NCBI GenBank assembly: GCA_002431545.1
Contig: DJFY01000087.1
Coordinates: forward strand, 1 to 30,408
Reading direction: 5' to 3'
DNA from: Cellvibrionales bacterium UBA5860
Lineage (GTDB): Bacteria > Pseudomonadota > Gammaproteobacteria > Pseudomonadales > Porticoccaceae
Length of the DNA stretch: 30,408 nt
The position numbers and the translations under genes are program-made. Shown piece by piece: positions 9,597 through 18,269 of the stretch. Numbering within the stretch: the stretch's first letter is position 1; every line of letters starts with the position of its first letter. A model generated the notes under the pieces. It did not search any database and was not told the origin of the DNA. It worked only from the letters and a program-made list of their open reading frames with translations.

Positions 9597-10442
9597 ATGC
9601 AATTCACCGGGACCGAGCGTTATGTCGCTACCGAAGACCTTCAGATGGCGGTTAACGCCGCCGCCACGCTGGAGCGTCCTCTATTGATAAAAGGTGAGCC
9701 GGGCACGGGTAAGACCATGCTCGCCGAGGAAGTGGCCCAGGCACTGGACATGCCGCTGATCAGCTGGCATATCAAGTCGACTACCAAGGCCCAGCAGGGT
9801 CTGTACGAATACGATGCCGTATCGCGGCTACGGGATTCCCAGCTGGGCGACGACCGTGTGCACGACATCAACAATTACATCAAGCGGGGCAAGCTCTGGG
9901 AGGCTTTCACAGCAGAGCACAAAACCGTGCTGCTGATCGATGAGGTCGACAAGGCCGATATCGAATTCCCCAACGATTTGTTGTTGGAACTGGACCGCAT
10001 GGAGTTCCACGTCTACGAGACCGGGGAACGCATCGTAGCCGCACAACGGCCGATCGTTATTATCACCAGCAACAACGAAAAAGAGCTGCCGGACGCTTTC
10101 CTGCGCCGCTGTTTTTTCCACTTTATTAATTTCCCAGATCGGGAAACGATGAAGCAGATCGTCGAAGTCCACTATCCCGGCATACAAAAGGCGTTGGTCG
10201 ACGAGGCGCTGGATATTTTCTTTGACGTGCGAAAAATCCCCGGCCTCAAGAAAAAACCTTCGACGTCGGAACTCGTCGACTGGCTGAAACTGCTGATGTC
10301 GGATGATATCCCCGATGATATCCTCAAAGGTCGCGACGCCACCAAGGCGATTCCACCGTTGTACGGCGCCTTGTTGAAGAATGAGCAGGACGTCCACTTG
10401 CTGGAGAGATTGGCGTTTATGACGCGCCGGGAAGGTAGCTAA
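9597..10442 (+). CDS. MoxR-type AAA+ ATPase
   Basis: A 281-residue AAA+ ATPase with Walker A GEPGTGKT at 33-40, Walker B VLLIDEVDKAD with D115/E116, and a sensor/arginine region IITSNNEKELPDAFLRRCFFHFINFPD. This is typical of the MoxR group, chaperone-like ATPases that act with VWA-domain partners in cofactor insertion or complex activation. The partner is the next gene, whose ATG follows the TAA directly (10440-10443). The pair occurs together across many Proteobacteria, but its client is not known. No metal-enzyme operon is adjacent here. Confidence 0.9.
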   Translation: MQFTGTERYVATEDLQMAVNAAATLERPLLIKGEPGTGKTMLAEEVAQALDMPLISWHIKSTTKAQQGLYEYDAVSRLRDSQLGDDRVHDINNYIKRGKLWEAFTAEHKTVLLIDEVDKADIEFPNDLLLELDRMEFHVYETGERIVAAQRPIVIITSNNEKELPDAFLRRCFFHFINFPDRETMKQIVEVHYPGIQKALVDEALDIFFDVRKIPGLKKKPSTSELVDWLKLLMSDDIPDDILKGRDATKAIPPLYGALLKNEQDVHLLERLAFMTRREGS

Positions 10443-11618
10443 ATGCTATTGAATTTTTTCTACGGTCTGCGCAAGGCCGGGTTGCCGGTTTCCATCAATG
10501 AACTTCTGACTTTGCTGGAAACACTCAAGCAGCATGTGGCCTTCGGCAGTATTGACGATTTTTACTATTTGTCTCGCGCCTGCATGGTCAAGGACGAAAC
10601 CAACTACGACAAGTTCGACCGTGCCTTCGCGCTGTATTTCAAGGAACTCGAGTCGCTGGATGATTTTCTCGAGGCGCTGATTCCCGAGGAATGGCTGCGC
10701 TCGGAGTTTGAAAAAACTCTGACCGATGAAGAAAAAGCCAACATCGAAAGCCTTGGTGGTCTGGAGAAATTGATCGAGGAGTTTAAGAAACGGCTGAAGG
10801 AACAGAAGGGTAAACATCAGGGCGGTAACAAGTGGATTGGTACCCAGGGTACTTCTCCCTTTGGCAACGATGGATACAATCCCGAAGGTGTCCGTGTGGG
10901 CGGCGAAGGTAAGCAGAAGAAAGCGCTCAAGGTCTGGGAAAAGCGCGAATTTGCCAACCTGGATGATTCAGTGGAATTGGGTACACGCAACATTAAAGTG
11001 GCGCTGCGACGCTTGCGCAAATTTACCCGCTCCGGTCTGGACGAGGAGCTCGACCTGGATGACACCATTCGTTCGACGGCGAAAAACGCCGGTCTTCTCG
11101 ATATCAAGATGGTTCCGGAAAAGCGCAACGCCGTTAAGGTTTTGCTCTTTTTTGACGCCGGTGGCTCGATGGACCCCTATGTCAAGGTCTGCGAAGAGCT
11201 GTTTTCCGCGGCGCGTACTGAGTTCAAGCATCTCGAGTATTTTTACTTCCACAACATGCTCTACGATTATGTCTGGCGCGACAACTTCCGCAGGTTTCAG
11301 GAAAAGACCGAAACCTACGATGTTTTTCACAAGTACGCGGCTGACTACAAAGTGATATTTGTCGGCGACGCATCCATGTCGCCCTATGAAATAGAAAGCG
11401 CCGGCGGCAGCGTCGAGTATTACAACAAGGAATCCGGCGCGGTCTGGATGGAGCGGTTGACCAATATTTATGACAAGGTTGTCTGGCTGAACCCGGTTCG
11501 CGAGGACTATTGGGAACACACGCCGACTATTCAGCGCGTACGTGAACTGGTTGATGACCGTATGTTTCCGCTGACCCTCGGGGGGCTTGAGGAAGGCATG
11601 TCGCTGCTCACCAAATAG
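10443..11618 (+). CDS. CoxE-like VWA-domain protein
   Basis: A 391-residue cytosolic protein. The N-terminal region (MLLNFFYGLRKAGLPVSINELLTLL) is the usual opening of the CoxE-like family. The VWA domain holds a variant metal-ion-dependent adhesion site, FFDAGGSMD with D238, G240 and S242 (DxGxS instead of the canonical DxSxS). A charged, Lys-rich segment (about 110-160) separates the two. It is directly coupled to the MoxR ATPase upstream and expected to work with it as an adaptor that recruits the ATPase to a target. The target cannot be read from this locus. Confidence 0.88.
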   Translation: MLLNFFYGLRKAGLPVSINELLTLLETLKQHVAFGSIDDFYYLSRACMVKDETNYDKFDRAFALYFKELESLDDFLEALIPEEWLRSEFEKTLTDEEKANIESLGGLEKLIEEFKKRLKEQKGKHQGGNKWIGTQGTSPFGNDGYNPEGVRVGGEGKQKKALKVWEKREFANLDDSVELGTRNIKVALRRLRKFTRSGLDEELDLDDTIRSTAKNAGLLDIKMVPEKRNAVKVLLFFDAGGSMDPYVKVCEELFSAARTEFKHLEYFYFHNMLYDYVWRDNFRRFQEKTETYDVFHKYAADYKVIFVGDASMSPYEIESAGGSVEYYNKESGAVWMERLTNIYDKVVWLNPVREDYWEHTPTIQRVRELVDDRMFPLTLGGLEEGMSLLTK

Positions 11619-11697
11619 CGGCGGGGCAAATATGCAGCAGGGTAGCGGGCATGCAGGCCCAGCCCTGTCTGCGTGCGATTCTGGATCCTGAGCAGCA

Positions 11698-14600
11698 GTG
11701 GCGGGTGGACACGTGGTTAGTGAAACACCAGTAGATGATGGCGCGGATTACGAAAGTGGTTCACCCGAGTCTCTGTTGCGCCAGCTCCCTTCGTGTATGG
11801 TGCGTGATCGCTATCGCCTGCAGCGTAAAATAAGTCGATTTATCGCTCCGGGGAAATCTGGACCAAACAATCGGGCGGCGACCGACACTGAATCCTGGCA
11901 TGGCCTGTGTCGCCAGGTGGCGCGATCCCGACGAGAGGCCGACGAGCGTCGCCTGCGCGTGCCGGCGATCTCCTACCCTGAAGACTTGCCCATTACGGCG
12001 CGTCGGCAGGAAATTCTCGATTTGCTCCTGCGGCATCAAGTGCTGGTCGTGGTCGGGGAAACCGGATCCGGCAAAACCACTCAGTTACCGAAGATTTGTC
12101 TCGAAGGCGGCAGGGGTATTACTGGCCTTATCGGACATACCCAGCCCAGGCGTATAGCGGCGCGCACAGTTGCCCAACGGGTTGCCGAAGAGCTCGGAGA
12201 GTCGCTGGGGCAGGGTGTGGGCTATCAGGTGCGGTTCAAGGATCACAGCGCGCCCGGCACTCTGGTCAAAATGATGACCGACGGTATCCTGCTGGCGGAA
12301 ATACAACGCGATCGCTTTCTCAACAAGTACGATACGATTATTGTCGACGAGGCGCACGAGCGCAGCCTTAATGTCGATTTTTTGCTGGGCTATCTGAAGC
12401 GTATTCTGCCCCAGCGCCCCGACCTTAAAGTCATCATCACGTCGGCCACCATAGACGCTGAAAGATTCGCCGCGCATTTTGACAACGCGCCTGTCGTGAC
12501 TGTGTCCGGGCGCACCTATCCAGTGAGCTACCGTTATTGTCCGCCGACCGCGGATGAATCCTATCCCGAGGCTATTGTGGAGGCGGTATCGACCTTGCTG
12601 CGAGAGCGCGAAAAGGGCGATATTCTCGTGTTTCTTAGTGGCGAGCGGGAAATTCGCGAAGCCGCCCTGCACTTGCGCAGAGCCCGGTTTGCCCACGTCG
12701 AGATTCTGCCTTTGTATGCGCGGTTGAGCCTTGCCGAGCAGAACAGAGTGTTTCAGCCTCATCGCGGTACACGCGTCGTGCTGGCCACCAATGTGGCCGA
12801 AACATCGCTAACGGTACCTGGCATTCGCTATGTGGTCGATACCGGGCTGGCCCGTATCAGCCGTTACAGTTACCGCACCAAGGTTCAGCAGTTACCCATT
12901 GAACCGATCGCACGGGCCAGCGCCGATCAGCGCGCTGGCCGTTGCGGACGCCTGGGTCCGGGAGTTTGCGTCAGGTTATATAGCGAAGACGATTATCAAC
13001 AGCGTCCCGCCTTCGCCGTACCTGAGATTATGCGAACCAACTTGTCGGCGGTCATACTGAAAATGTTGCACCTGCGGCTGGGTAGTATCGATGATTTTCC
13101 CTTCGTCGATGCACCTGATCGACGCCAGACCAACGATGGTTTGTTAATGCTGAGGGAGTTGCAGGCCGTAGATCGAAATAATCGCTTGACTGAGACGGGC
13201 CGGCGTCTGGCGGGGCTGTCGATTGACCCAAGGTTCGGGCGCATGTTGCTGGCCGCGGCAGCAGAGAATTGCCTGGACGAAGTCCTCACCATCGTCGCTG
13301 CCCTGAGCATAGCGGACCCGCGGGAACGACCTGCAGACAAACGCCAGGCAGCAGATGAAAAGCATCGACGCTGGCAGGACAAACAGTCGGACTTTTGCGC
13401 GTTGTTAAACCTTTGGACGCATTTTGAGGAACAGCGGCAACAGCTGTCGAGAAACCAGTACGCGAAATACTGTCGCCAGTCCTTTGTTTCTTACTTGAGA
13501 ATGATGGAGTGGCGGGACTTGCGCCATCAGTTGCATCAGGATTGTCGCACTCTGGGGATTCATGCGTCGCAGGCAAGAGGTGACGACAGGCAAGAGGCGC
13601 GCGCCAGCAAACAAGCCAGGAGCAGTATCCAAGCACAGGCCAAAATTACAGTACCGGGCAACAATAATGTTCCCGATAACAAGGTTCGGGATAAGCGAAA
13701 GCAACGGAATGATGACGGCACCGGGAATCGGGGATCGGATCGCGAGCAGGTTTGGGATTATGCCGCCATCCATCGCGCACTCCTCACGGGGCTGTTAGCT
13801 CACGTGGGCTTTCGCAACGAGGAGAGAGAATTCGCCGGTGTGCGTAACAGGAAATTTCTGTTATTTCCCGGGTCGGGTTTGGCGAAAAAGCCGCCCAAGT
13901 GGGTGGTCAGCGCGGAGCTCGTCGAAACCGCCCGCCTGTTCGGCCATTATAACGCGGCCATTGATCCTGCCTGGCTGCCGCCTCTGGCCAAGCATCTGGT
14001 AAAAAAGCACTATAGCGAGCCGCATTACAGTCTTCGGGACGGTCGCGTTGTCGCCTTCGAAAAACAGACCCTGTATGGCCTGCCCATTGTCCAGAAGCGG
14101 CGGGTTAATTACGCACCTATCGAACCGCACATCTGTCGCGAGGTGTTTGTGCGCTCGGCGCTGGTTGAAGGCCTGTACCTCGAAACGTCGAGAAAGCGCA
14201 AGGGTGCGATACCCGCTGGCGAGTTCGCATACCACAACAAGACTTTTATCGGCGAACAGGCGGAACTGGAAGAACGCATGCGGCAGCGGGATATCGTCAT
14301 CGACGACGAAGAGCTTTTTGATTTTTACAACCAGCGTATCCCCGCAGAGGTGGTCGATCTGACATCCTTTGAACGCTGGAGAAAAAAAGCAGAAGCTCAG
14401 GCGCCCAAACTGTTGTTTATCGACAGGGAAGAATTCAGCACGCGCTTGCCCTCAGAACAGGCGCAGGCGCAATTTCCGAAATCGATTCGCTACGACGATC
14501 GGGTGTATCTGCTTCGTTACCGCTTTGAGCCCGGGCATTCCGAAGATGGCGTGAGTGTCGAGGTGCCGATCGCCAACCTGCATCAGGTACCCGAGCATTT

Positions 14601-15840
14601 GTTTGACTGGCTGGTCCCCGGATTGTTGCGCGATAAATGCATCGCGCTCGTCAAAACGCTGGCGAAAGAGCTGCGTAAACAATTTGTTCCGGTACCGGAA
14701 TATGTCGATCGGGTATGGCCGCGTCTCGATGTGGAAAACAGACCCCTGCACCTGGCGCTGGCGGAGCAACTGGAATACGTGTCGGGGGTGAAAATACCGG
14801 ATGAAGCCTGGCGGCCGGCAGCGCTCGATGCATTTTATCGTGCGAATTTCACGCTTCTTGACGAAAACGGCGATGTACTGGAGAGCGACCGCGACCTGGT
14901 GCGACTGCGTGCACGGTATCGGGATCGGGTGCAGACCATACTGGACGAAAACGCATCGGAAGTATTCCTTAATCGGGAGGTTCAGCGCTGGGATTTCGGC
15001 GAGCTCGCCGAGTCGAGAACAATAAAGAAGAACCGGCACAGTATGCGGGTGTACCCGGCACTGCAAGATCGGGGCGCGTCGGTCGAGCTCACACTGTGCG
15101 ACCACCTGGGTTTGGCGACTTATCACTCGACCCGCGGGGTTGTGCGCCTGGCCATGTTTGCGCAGCGGGAAAAAGTAAAACGTTTATCCAGGGACCTATT
15201 GAAGGGGCGGGAACTCCAGTTAAAAGCCGTGCAGTGGCCTGATCGAGCAGAATTGGCCGACGACATTGTGATGACCGCGATACACCGGGCCTGCTTTGCG
15301 GACAGGGTGCTGCCGCGACAGCAACAGGAGTTTGAAGCGGCGCTGGATGCCGGGAAGAGCCATATCGTCGAATTGGCTTACAAGCTGGAAGCTTCGCTGG
15401 TGGCCCTGCTCGAACCGCTGATTGAATTGCATCGAACGCTGGCGGTCAGACGAGAGAATTTTCCCCACCAGGTGGAGGCCGTTGCGCGCCAGTTACGGGG
15501 TCTGTTCCCCAAACGGTTTTGTTTTGAAGCAGGCGATATCTGGCTGGATCAATACCCGAAATACATTGCCGCTGCGCAACGCCGTATAGACAGGCATCTG
15601 AAGCAATCCGGGCGCGAGCTTGAATTTTGCAAGCAGATCGAACAATTTGAAAAGTCGTTTGCGCACCTGAAAGAGAGAGAGGCAGATATGTTTCCCGAAG
15701 CGCGTCAGGAATTAATCCGTTTTCGTTTTATGATCGAAGAATTCCGCGTCTCGCATTACGCGCAGGACTTGAAGACGCTCGAGCCTGTTTCGCAAAAGCG
15801 TCTGCAGGCACAAGAGGAGAGGATAAAAGAAAAACTGTAG
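11698..15840 (+). CDS. hrpA: ATP-dependent RNA helicase HrpA
   Basis: A 1380-residue DEAH-box helicase, slightly longer than the E. coli protein (about 1300). Visible motifs are Walker A GETGSGKT at 120-127, DEAH at 217-220, SAT in ITSATIDAERF, and ADQRAGRCGRLGPG (motif VI). These are followed by the helicase-associated and OB-fold regions and the long C-terminal DUF3418-type part of HrpA. A basic, low-complexity insert (about residues 620-680) is an expansion relative to the core. HrpA-type helicases act on RNA and in E. coli help rescue collided ribosomes. Start is uncertain: GTG 11698 or GTG 11713, neither with a clear ribosome site; the conserved part begins at MVRDRYRLQRKI. Confidence 0.94.
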   Translation: MAGGHVVSETPVDDGADYESGSPESLLRQLPSCMVRDRYRLQRKISRFIAPGKSGPNNRAATDTESWHGLCRQVARSRREADERRLRVPAISYPEDLPITARRQEILDLLLRHQVLVVVGETGSGKTTQLPKICLEGGRGITGLIGHTQPRRIAARTVAQRVAEELGESLGQGVGYQVRFKDHSAPGTLVKMMTDGILLAEIQRDRFLNKYDTIIVDEAHERSLNVDFLLGYLKRILPQRPDLKVIITSATIDAERFAAHFDNAPVVTVSGRTYPVSYRYCPPTADESYPEAIVEAVSTLLREREKGDILVFLSGEREIREAALHLRRARFAHVEILPLYARLSLAEQNRVFQPHRGTRVVLATNVAETSLTVPGIRYVVDTGLARISRYSYRTKVQQLPIEPIARASADQRAGRCGRLGPGVCVRLYSEDDYQQRPAFAVPEIMRTNLSAVILKMLHLRLGSIDDFPFVDAPDRRQTNDGLLMLRELQAVDRNNRLTETGRRLAGLSIDPRFGRMLLAAAAENCLDEVLTIVAALSIADPRERPADKRQAADEKHRRWQDKQSDFCALLNLWTHFEEQRQQLSRNQYAKYCRQSFVSYLRMMEWRDLRHQLHQDCRTLGIHASQARGDDRQEARASKQARSSIQAQAKITVPGNNNVPDNKVRDKRKQRNDDGTGNRGSDREQVWDYAAIHRALLTGLLAHVGFRNEEREFAGVRNRKFLLFPGSGLAKKPPKWVVSAELVETARLFGHYNAAIDPAWLPPLAKHLVKKHYSEPHYSLRDGRVVAFEKQTLYGLPIVQKRRVNYAPIEPHICREVFVRSALVEGLYLETSRKRKGAIPAGEFAYHNKTFIGEQAELEERMRQRDIVIDDEELFDFYNQRIPAEVVDLTSFERWRKKAEAQAPKLLFIDREEFSTRLPSEQAQAQFPKSIRYDDRVYLLRYRFEPGHSEDGVSVEVPIANLHQVPEHLFDWLVPGLLRDKCIALVKTLAKELRKQFVPVPEYVDRVWPRLDVENRPLHLALAEQLEYVSGVKIPDEAWRPAALDAFYRANFTLLDENGDVLESDRDLVRLRARYRDRVQTILDENASEVFLNREVQRWDFGELAESRTIKKNRHSMRVYPALQDRGASVELTLCDHLGLATYHSTRGVVRLAMFAQREKVKRLSRDLLKGRELQLKAVQWPDRAELADDIVMTAIHRACFADRVLPRQQQEFEAALDAGKSHIVELAYKLEASLVALLEPLIELHRTLAVRRENFPHQVEAVARQLRGLFPKRFCFEAGDIWLDQYPKYIAAAQRRIDRHLKQSGRELEFCKQIEQFEKSFAHLKEREADMFPEARQELIRFRFMIEEFRVSHYAQDLKTLEPVSQKRLQAQEERIKEKL

Positions 15841-16156
15841 GCCCAGCACGGAATCCATTCTAACCGGCAGATGTATCGGAGATATCCGTGCGCTGCTTGG
15901 GGTTGTAACAATCTTGCCGCGATAGCAGGATTTGCCTGCCAAAGTGTGCATGTGCTGGTGCAAGTGGCGTTGTTCTGTAGCGCGCAGAGGCACGACATGC
16001 GCAGGTTTCACCGGCAAGGGGGGCTCTGATTATCGGCAACGACAATCGTTGGGAAACTAATGCCCTTTGACTCGGTCTTAGCTTCACTCTCGTGCCACCC
16101 TGTCGCGCGGGGTATTGTTTTATTAACGAGTTGTAGATCAAACCAGGAGATCCTGT
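15841..16156. other. Intergenic region upstream of the hvf operon
   Basis: 316 nt. No supported gene and no T-tailed hairpin after hrpA. A loose 7-bp inverted repeat (15846-15852 with 15885-15891) is present. A 15-bp palindrome (16037-16051) resembling a degenerate Fur box lies about 105 nt before hvfA. TTGACT at 16067-16072 is a possible -35 without a convincing -10. The operon promoter should lie here and may use an alternative sigma factor. Confidence 0.5.
16037..16051. promoter_or_regulatory. Palindromic operator candidate upstream of hvfA
   Basis: CAACGA-CAA-TCGTTG is a perfect 6-bp inverted repeat with a 3-bp centre. By hand, the enclosing 19-mer matches the Fur consensus at 11 of 19 positions, which is borderline. 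It could be a site for Fur or for another dimeric regulator. Confidence 0.3.
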
Positions 16157-16537
16157 ATGGAAAAGAATAGTAAAAAACCTCTGGCTGCCGCAGTTGGTGC
16201 AGCATTTTTGGCCTCGGTTGCCATGACGCCTATGGCCACAGCTGCGGATAATCCCTTTCAGGTGACTCCGCTGAATGGTGGTTACAACCTTGCCGGTAAG
16301 GAAGCCGAAGGCAAGTGTGGCGAAGGTAAATGCGGTGAAGGCAAGTGCGGTGGTGACAAGGCCAATGCCAAATCCGACGGTGAAGGTAAATGCGGTGAAG
16401 GCAAGTGCGGCGGCGATAAGGCCAGTGCTAAATCCGACGGTGAAGGTAAATGCGGCGAAGGCAAATGCGGCGGTGATAAGACCAGCGCTAAGAGTGACGG
16501 CGAGGGCAAATGCGGCGAAGGTAAATGCGGAGGCTGA
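16157..16537 (+). CDS. hvfA: HvfA/bufferin-type precursor peptide with nine EGKCG motifs
   Basis: 126 residues. A Sec signal peptide (basic KNSKK, Ala-rich core, MATA/AD cleavage near residue 29) is followed by a short conserved-looking leader segment, NPFQVTPLNGGYNLAGK. A Cys-rich region then holds nine copies of EGKCG, with Cys at 54, 59, 64, 79, 84, 99, 104, 119 and 124; there are no other cysteines. Pairs of EGKCG are separated by a GGDKxxAKSDG spacer, giving a 20-residue repeat. In non-typeable Haemophilus influenzae, HvfB/HvfC convert the cysteine of EGKCG motifs in HvfA to an oxazolone/thioamide pair that binds copper. The same chemistry is inferred here. It is the first gene of hvfABC, with CAGGAGAT ahead of the ATG. 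Confidence 0.9.
   Translation: MEKNSKKPLAAAVGAAFLASVAMTPMATAADNPFQVTPLNGGYNLAGKEAEGKCGEGKCGEGKCGGDKANAKSDGEGKCGEGKCGGDKASAKSDGEGKCGEGKCGGDKTSAKSDGEGKCGEGKCGG
16321..16534 (+). repeat. 60-bp in-frame tandem repeat in hvfA
   Basis: About 3.5 copies of a 60-nt unit begin at 16321, 16381, 16441 and 16501 (the last partial). Each unit encodes two EGKCG motifs plus the spacer. Differences between units are mostly at third codon positions, so the peptide is held constant while the DNA has drifted. Confidence 0.92.
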
Positions 16538-16548
16538 GCATTTAACCC

Positions 16549-17478
16549 ATGAAACAAGGACGTCATCACCCCGTGACAGGCGCGGGGTTGGGATTACGGC
16601 GGGCTCTTTTGAGTCCGCTGACTTCTGTTCCCGAGGGCCAGATTGATTTTATGGAGGTAGCACCTGAGAACTGGATCAACGTAGGCGGGCGCCTGGGCAA
16701 ACAGTTTCGCGCATTCACTGAGCGCTATGACTTTACCTGCCACGGCCTCTCTCTCTCCCTCGGATCGCCGGCCCCCCTGGACTGGCAGTTGCTGGGGAAT
16801 ATCAAACGCTTTATGGCCGAGCACGGTATTCGGGCCTATTCTGAGCACCTGAGTTACTGCAGTGATGACGCCCATCTCTACGATTTGTTGCCGATCCCGT
16901 TTACTGCCGATGCCGTAAAGTATGTCGCAAAGCGTATTCGGCAGATCCAGGATTTTCTGGAACAGCCATTGATTATCGAGCACGTCAGCTACTATGCAGC
17001 GCCCCAGCAGGAAATGACAGAGGCTGAATTCTTGCATGCAGTGCTCGAAGAGGCCGATTGCCTGTTGCTACTGGATGTCAATAATATTTATGTCAACAGT
17101 ATTAATCACGGTTACGACGCGGATGCTTTCTTGGCCGGTATTCCCGGAGAACGTATCGCCTATGGCCATATTGCCGGGCATTATGTCGAGGCGCCGGACC
17201 TGCGCGTCGACACCCACGGCACCGAAGTAATCGACCCGGTATGGCAGCTGCTTAAAAAGGCCTATGACCAGTTCGGTGTCTTTCCTACGTTGTTGGAGCG
17301 GGACTTCAACTTCCCTGAAACCCGCGAATTACTCGACGAGGTATCGACTGTGCGCAAATACCAGGACAGTGTTGATCAGCGCAGTGATGCCGGAGATGCT
17401 GGCCGCCGACACGCTGGTGGCCATAGTGGTCCAGCGCTTGCCGTATCGGATATGCCGGCGTGTGATGAGTCTTCGTGA
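16549..17478 (+). CDS. hvfB: HvfB/BufB-type DUF692 multinuclear iron oxidative enzyme (MNIO)
   Basis: 309 residues of the DUF692/UPF0276 TIM-barrel family. Candidate metal ligands and active-site residues are all present: E40 in EVAPENW, H65 in CHGLSLSLG, H100 in SEHLS, E144 in IEHVSYY, D176/N178/N179 in LLDVNNIYVN, H207 and H211 in GHIAGH, D221 and H223 in VDTHG, and E250 in LLERDFNFP. Family members use a di- or tri-iron centre to oxidise cysteine side chains and backbone in ribosomal peptides; the substrate should be HvfA. The last 30 or so residues are a Gly/Asp/Ser-rich tail beyond the barrel. It starts 11 nt after hvfA and its TGA overlaps the hvfC ATG. Confidence 0.93.
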   Translation: MKQGRHHPVTGAGLGLRRALLSPLTSVPEGQIDFMEVAPENWINVGGRLGKQFRAFTERYDFTCHGLSLSLGSPAPLDWQLLGNIKRFMAEHGIRAYSEHLSYCSDDAHLYDLLPIPFTADAVKYVAKRIRQIQDFLEQPLIIEHVSYYAAPQQEMTEAEFLHAVLEEADCLLLLDVNNIYVNSINHGYDADAFLAGIPGERIAYGHIAGHYVEAPDLRVDTHGTEVIDPVWQLLKKAYDQFGVFPTLLERDFNFPETRELLDEVSTVRKYQDSVDQRSDAGDAGRRHAGGHSGPALAVSDMPACDESS

Positions 17479-18239
17479 TGGCTGCCGACCTTCCTTTCCA
17501 GGAAACCCAGCGTGTATTAGCCGCCCATGTTCGCGATCCTGGAGCCAACCCGCCGCCCGTTGGTATTGAAGACAGACGCCTGGCGATATATCGGGATCTG
17601 ATATATCGGAATATCGAGTCGTTTCTGAGCAATGGATTTCCGATCCTGCACAGCATACTGGAGGAGGACCACTGGCGCGGCCTGGTGCGCGATTTTATCG
17701 CGAGCCATAAAAGTCATTCGCCATATTTTCTTGAGATCAGCCGGGAGTTTCTGCAGTACCTGCAGGATCAACCTCCTGCCTTTTTTATCGAGTCATACCC
17801 CTTTGGGTTGGAACTGGCTCATTACGAGTGGGTCGAGTTGGCTCTTGATGTTTCAACAGAATCGCTGCCGCACGATATCCCGATATCGGGTGATCTGCTT
17901 GAGGGTAAACCCGTCGTATCGCCGCTGGCATGGCGCCTCAGCTATCGGTATCCCGTGCATCTGATTGGCGAGCACTTTAGGCCCGATGAGGTGCCAGCGG
18001 AACCGACCTTTCTTATCGTTTACCGCGACCGCGAAGACGAAGTCAGATTTATGACGGCCAATGCGGTTACGCTGCGCCTCCTTCAGTTACTGGAAGATGA
18101 CAGGTGCAGCGGTCGTATCGCCCTGATGCAGATCGCCCGTGAGCTCGGCAATTCCAATACCGACGCACTGTTATCGTCAGGTCTTGAGACACTTCAGCAA
18201 TTGTGTGGCTTGTCTGTCATTTGTGGCGTTAGCCCATAG
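17478..18239 (+). CDS. hvfC: HvfC/BufC-type DUF2063 partner protein
   Basis: 253 residues from ATG 17478, which overlaps the hvfB TGA by one base (TGATG); a GTG at 17475 is possible but less likely. The N-terminal helical DUF2063 domain (about 5-95) has the typical RRLAIYRDLIYRNIESFLSNGFPILHSIL. A C-terminal domain (about 150-250) contains SYRYPVHLI and FLIVYRDREDEVRFMTANAVTLRLLQLL. In studied systems this partner binds the precursor's leader segment and presents it to the DUF692 enzyme. No DoxX-like fourth gene follows. Confidence 0.9.
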   Translation: MAADLPFQETQRVLAAHVRDPGANPPPVGIEDRRLAIYRDLIYRNIESFLSNGFPILHSILEEDHWRGLVRDFIASHKSHSPYFLEISREFLQYLQDQPPAFFIESYPFGLELAHYEWVELALDVSTESLPHDIPISGDLLEGKPVVSPLAWRLSYRYPVHLIGEHFRPDEVPAEPTFLIVYRDREDEVRFMTANAVTLRLLQLLEDDRCSGRIALMQIARELGNSNTDALLSSGLETLQQLCGLSVICGVSP

Positions 18240-18240
18240 T

Positions 18241-18269
18241 TTGTCACCGAACTGTAATAAAAAAGTCAC
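18241..18269 (+). promoter_or_regulatory. Pho-box-like triple direct repeat upstream of porin
   Basis: Three heptamers at strict 11-bp spacing resemble PhoB half-sites (CTGTCAT): TTGTCAC (18241-18247), CTGTAAT (18252-18258) and AAGTCAC (18263-18269). The best following -10-like element is GAAAAT at 18291-18296, farther than ideal. It starts directly after the hvfC stop. Confidence 0.4.

Noticed and set aside
11651..11734. A short frame (MQAQPCLRAI...) overlapping the hrpA start
   Set aside because: 27 codons, no clear ribosome site, ends inside hrpA; could be a leader peptide, but nothing supports it.
15871..16029. A 52-codon open frame (MYRRYPCAAW...) between hrpA and hvfA
   Set aside because: No ribosome site, odd composition and no family resemblance; it overlaps the region expected to hold the hvf promoter.
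16282..16569. Open frames on the minus strand and in another plus frame across the hvfA repeat
   Set aside because: They are by-products of the 60-bp repeat; hvfA itself has the signal peptide, ribosome site and operon context.
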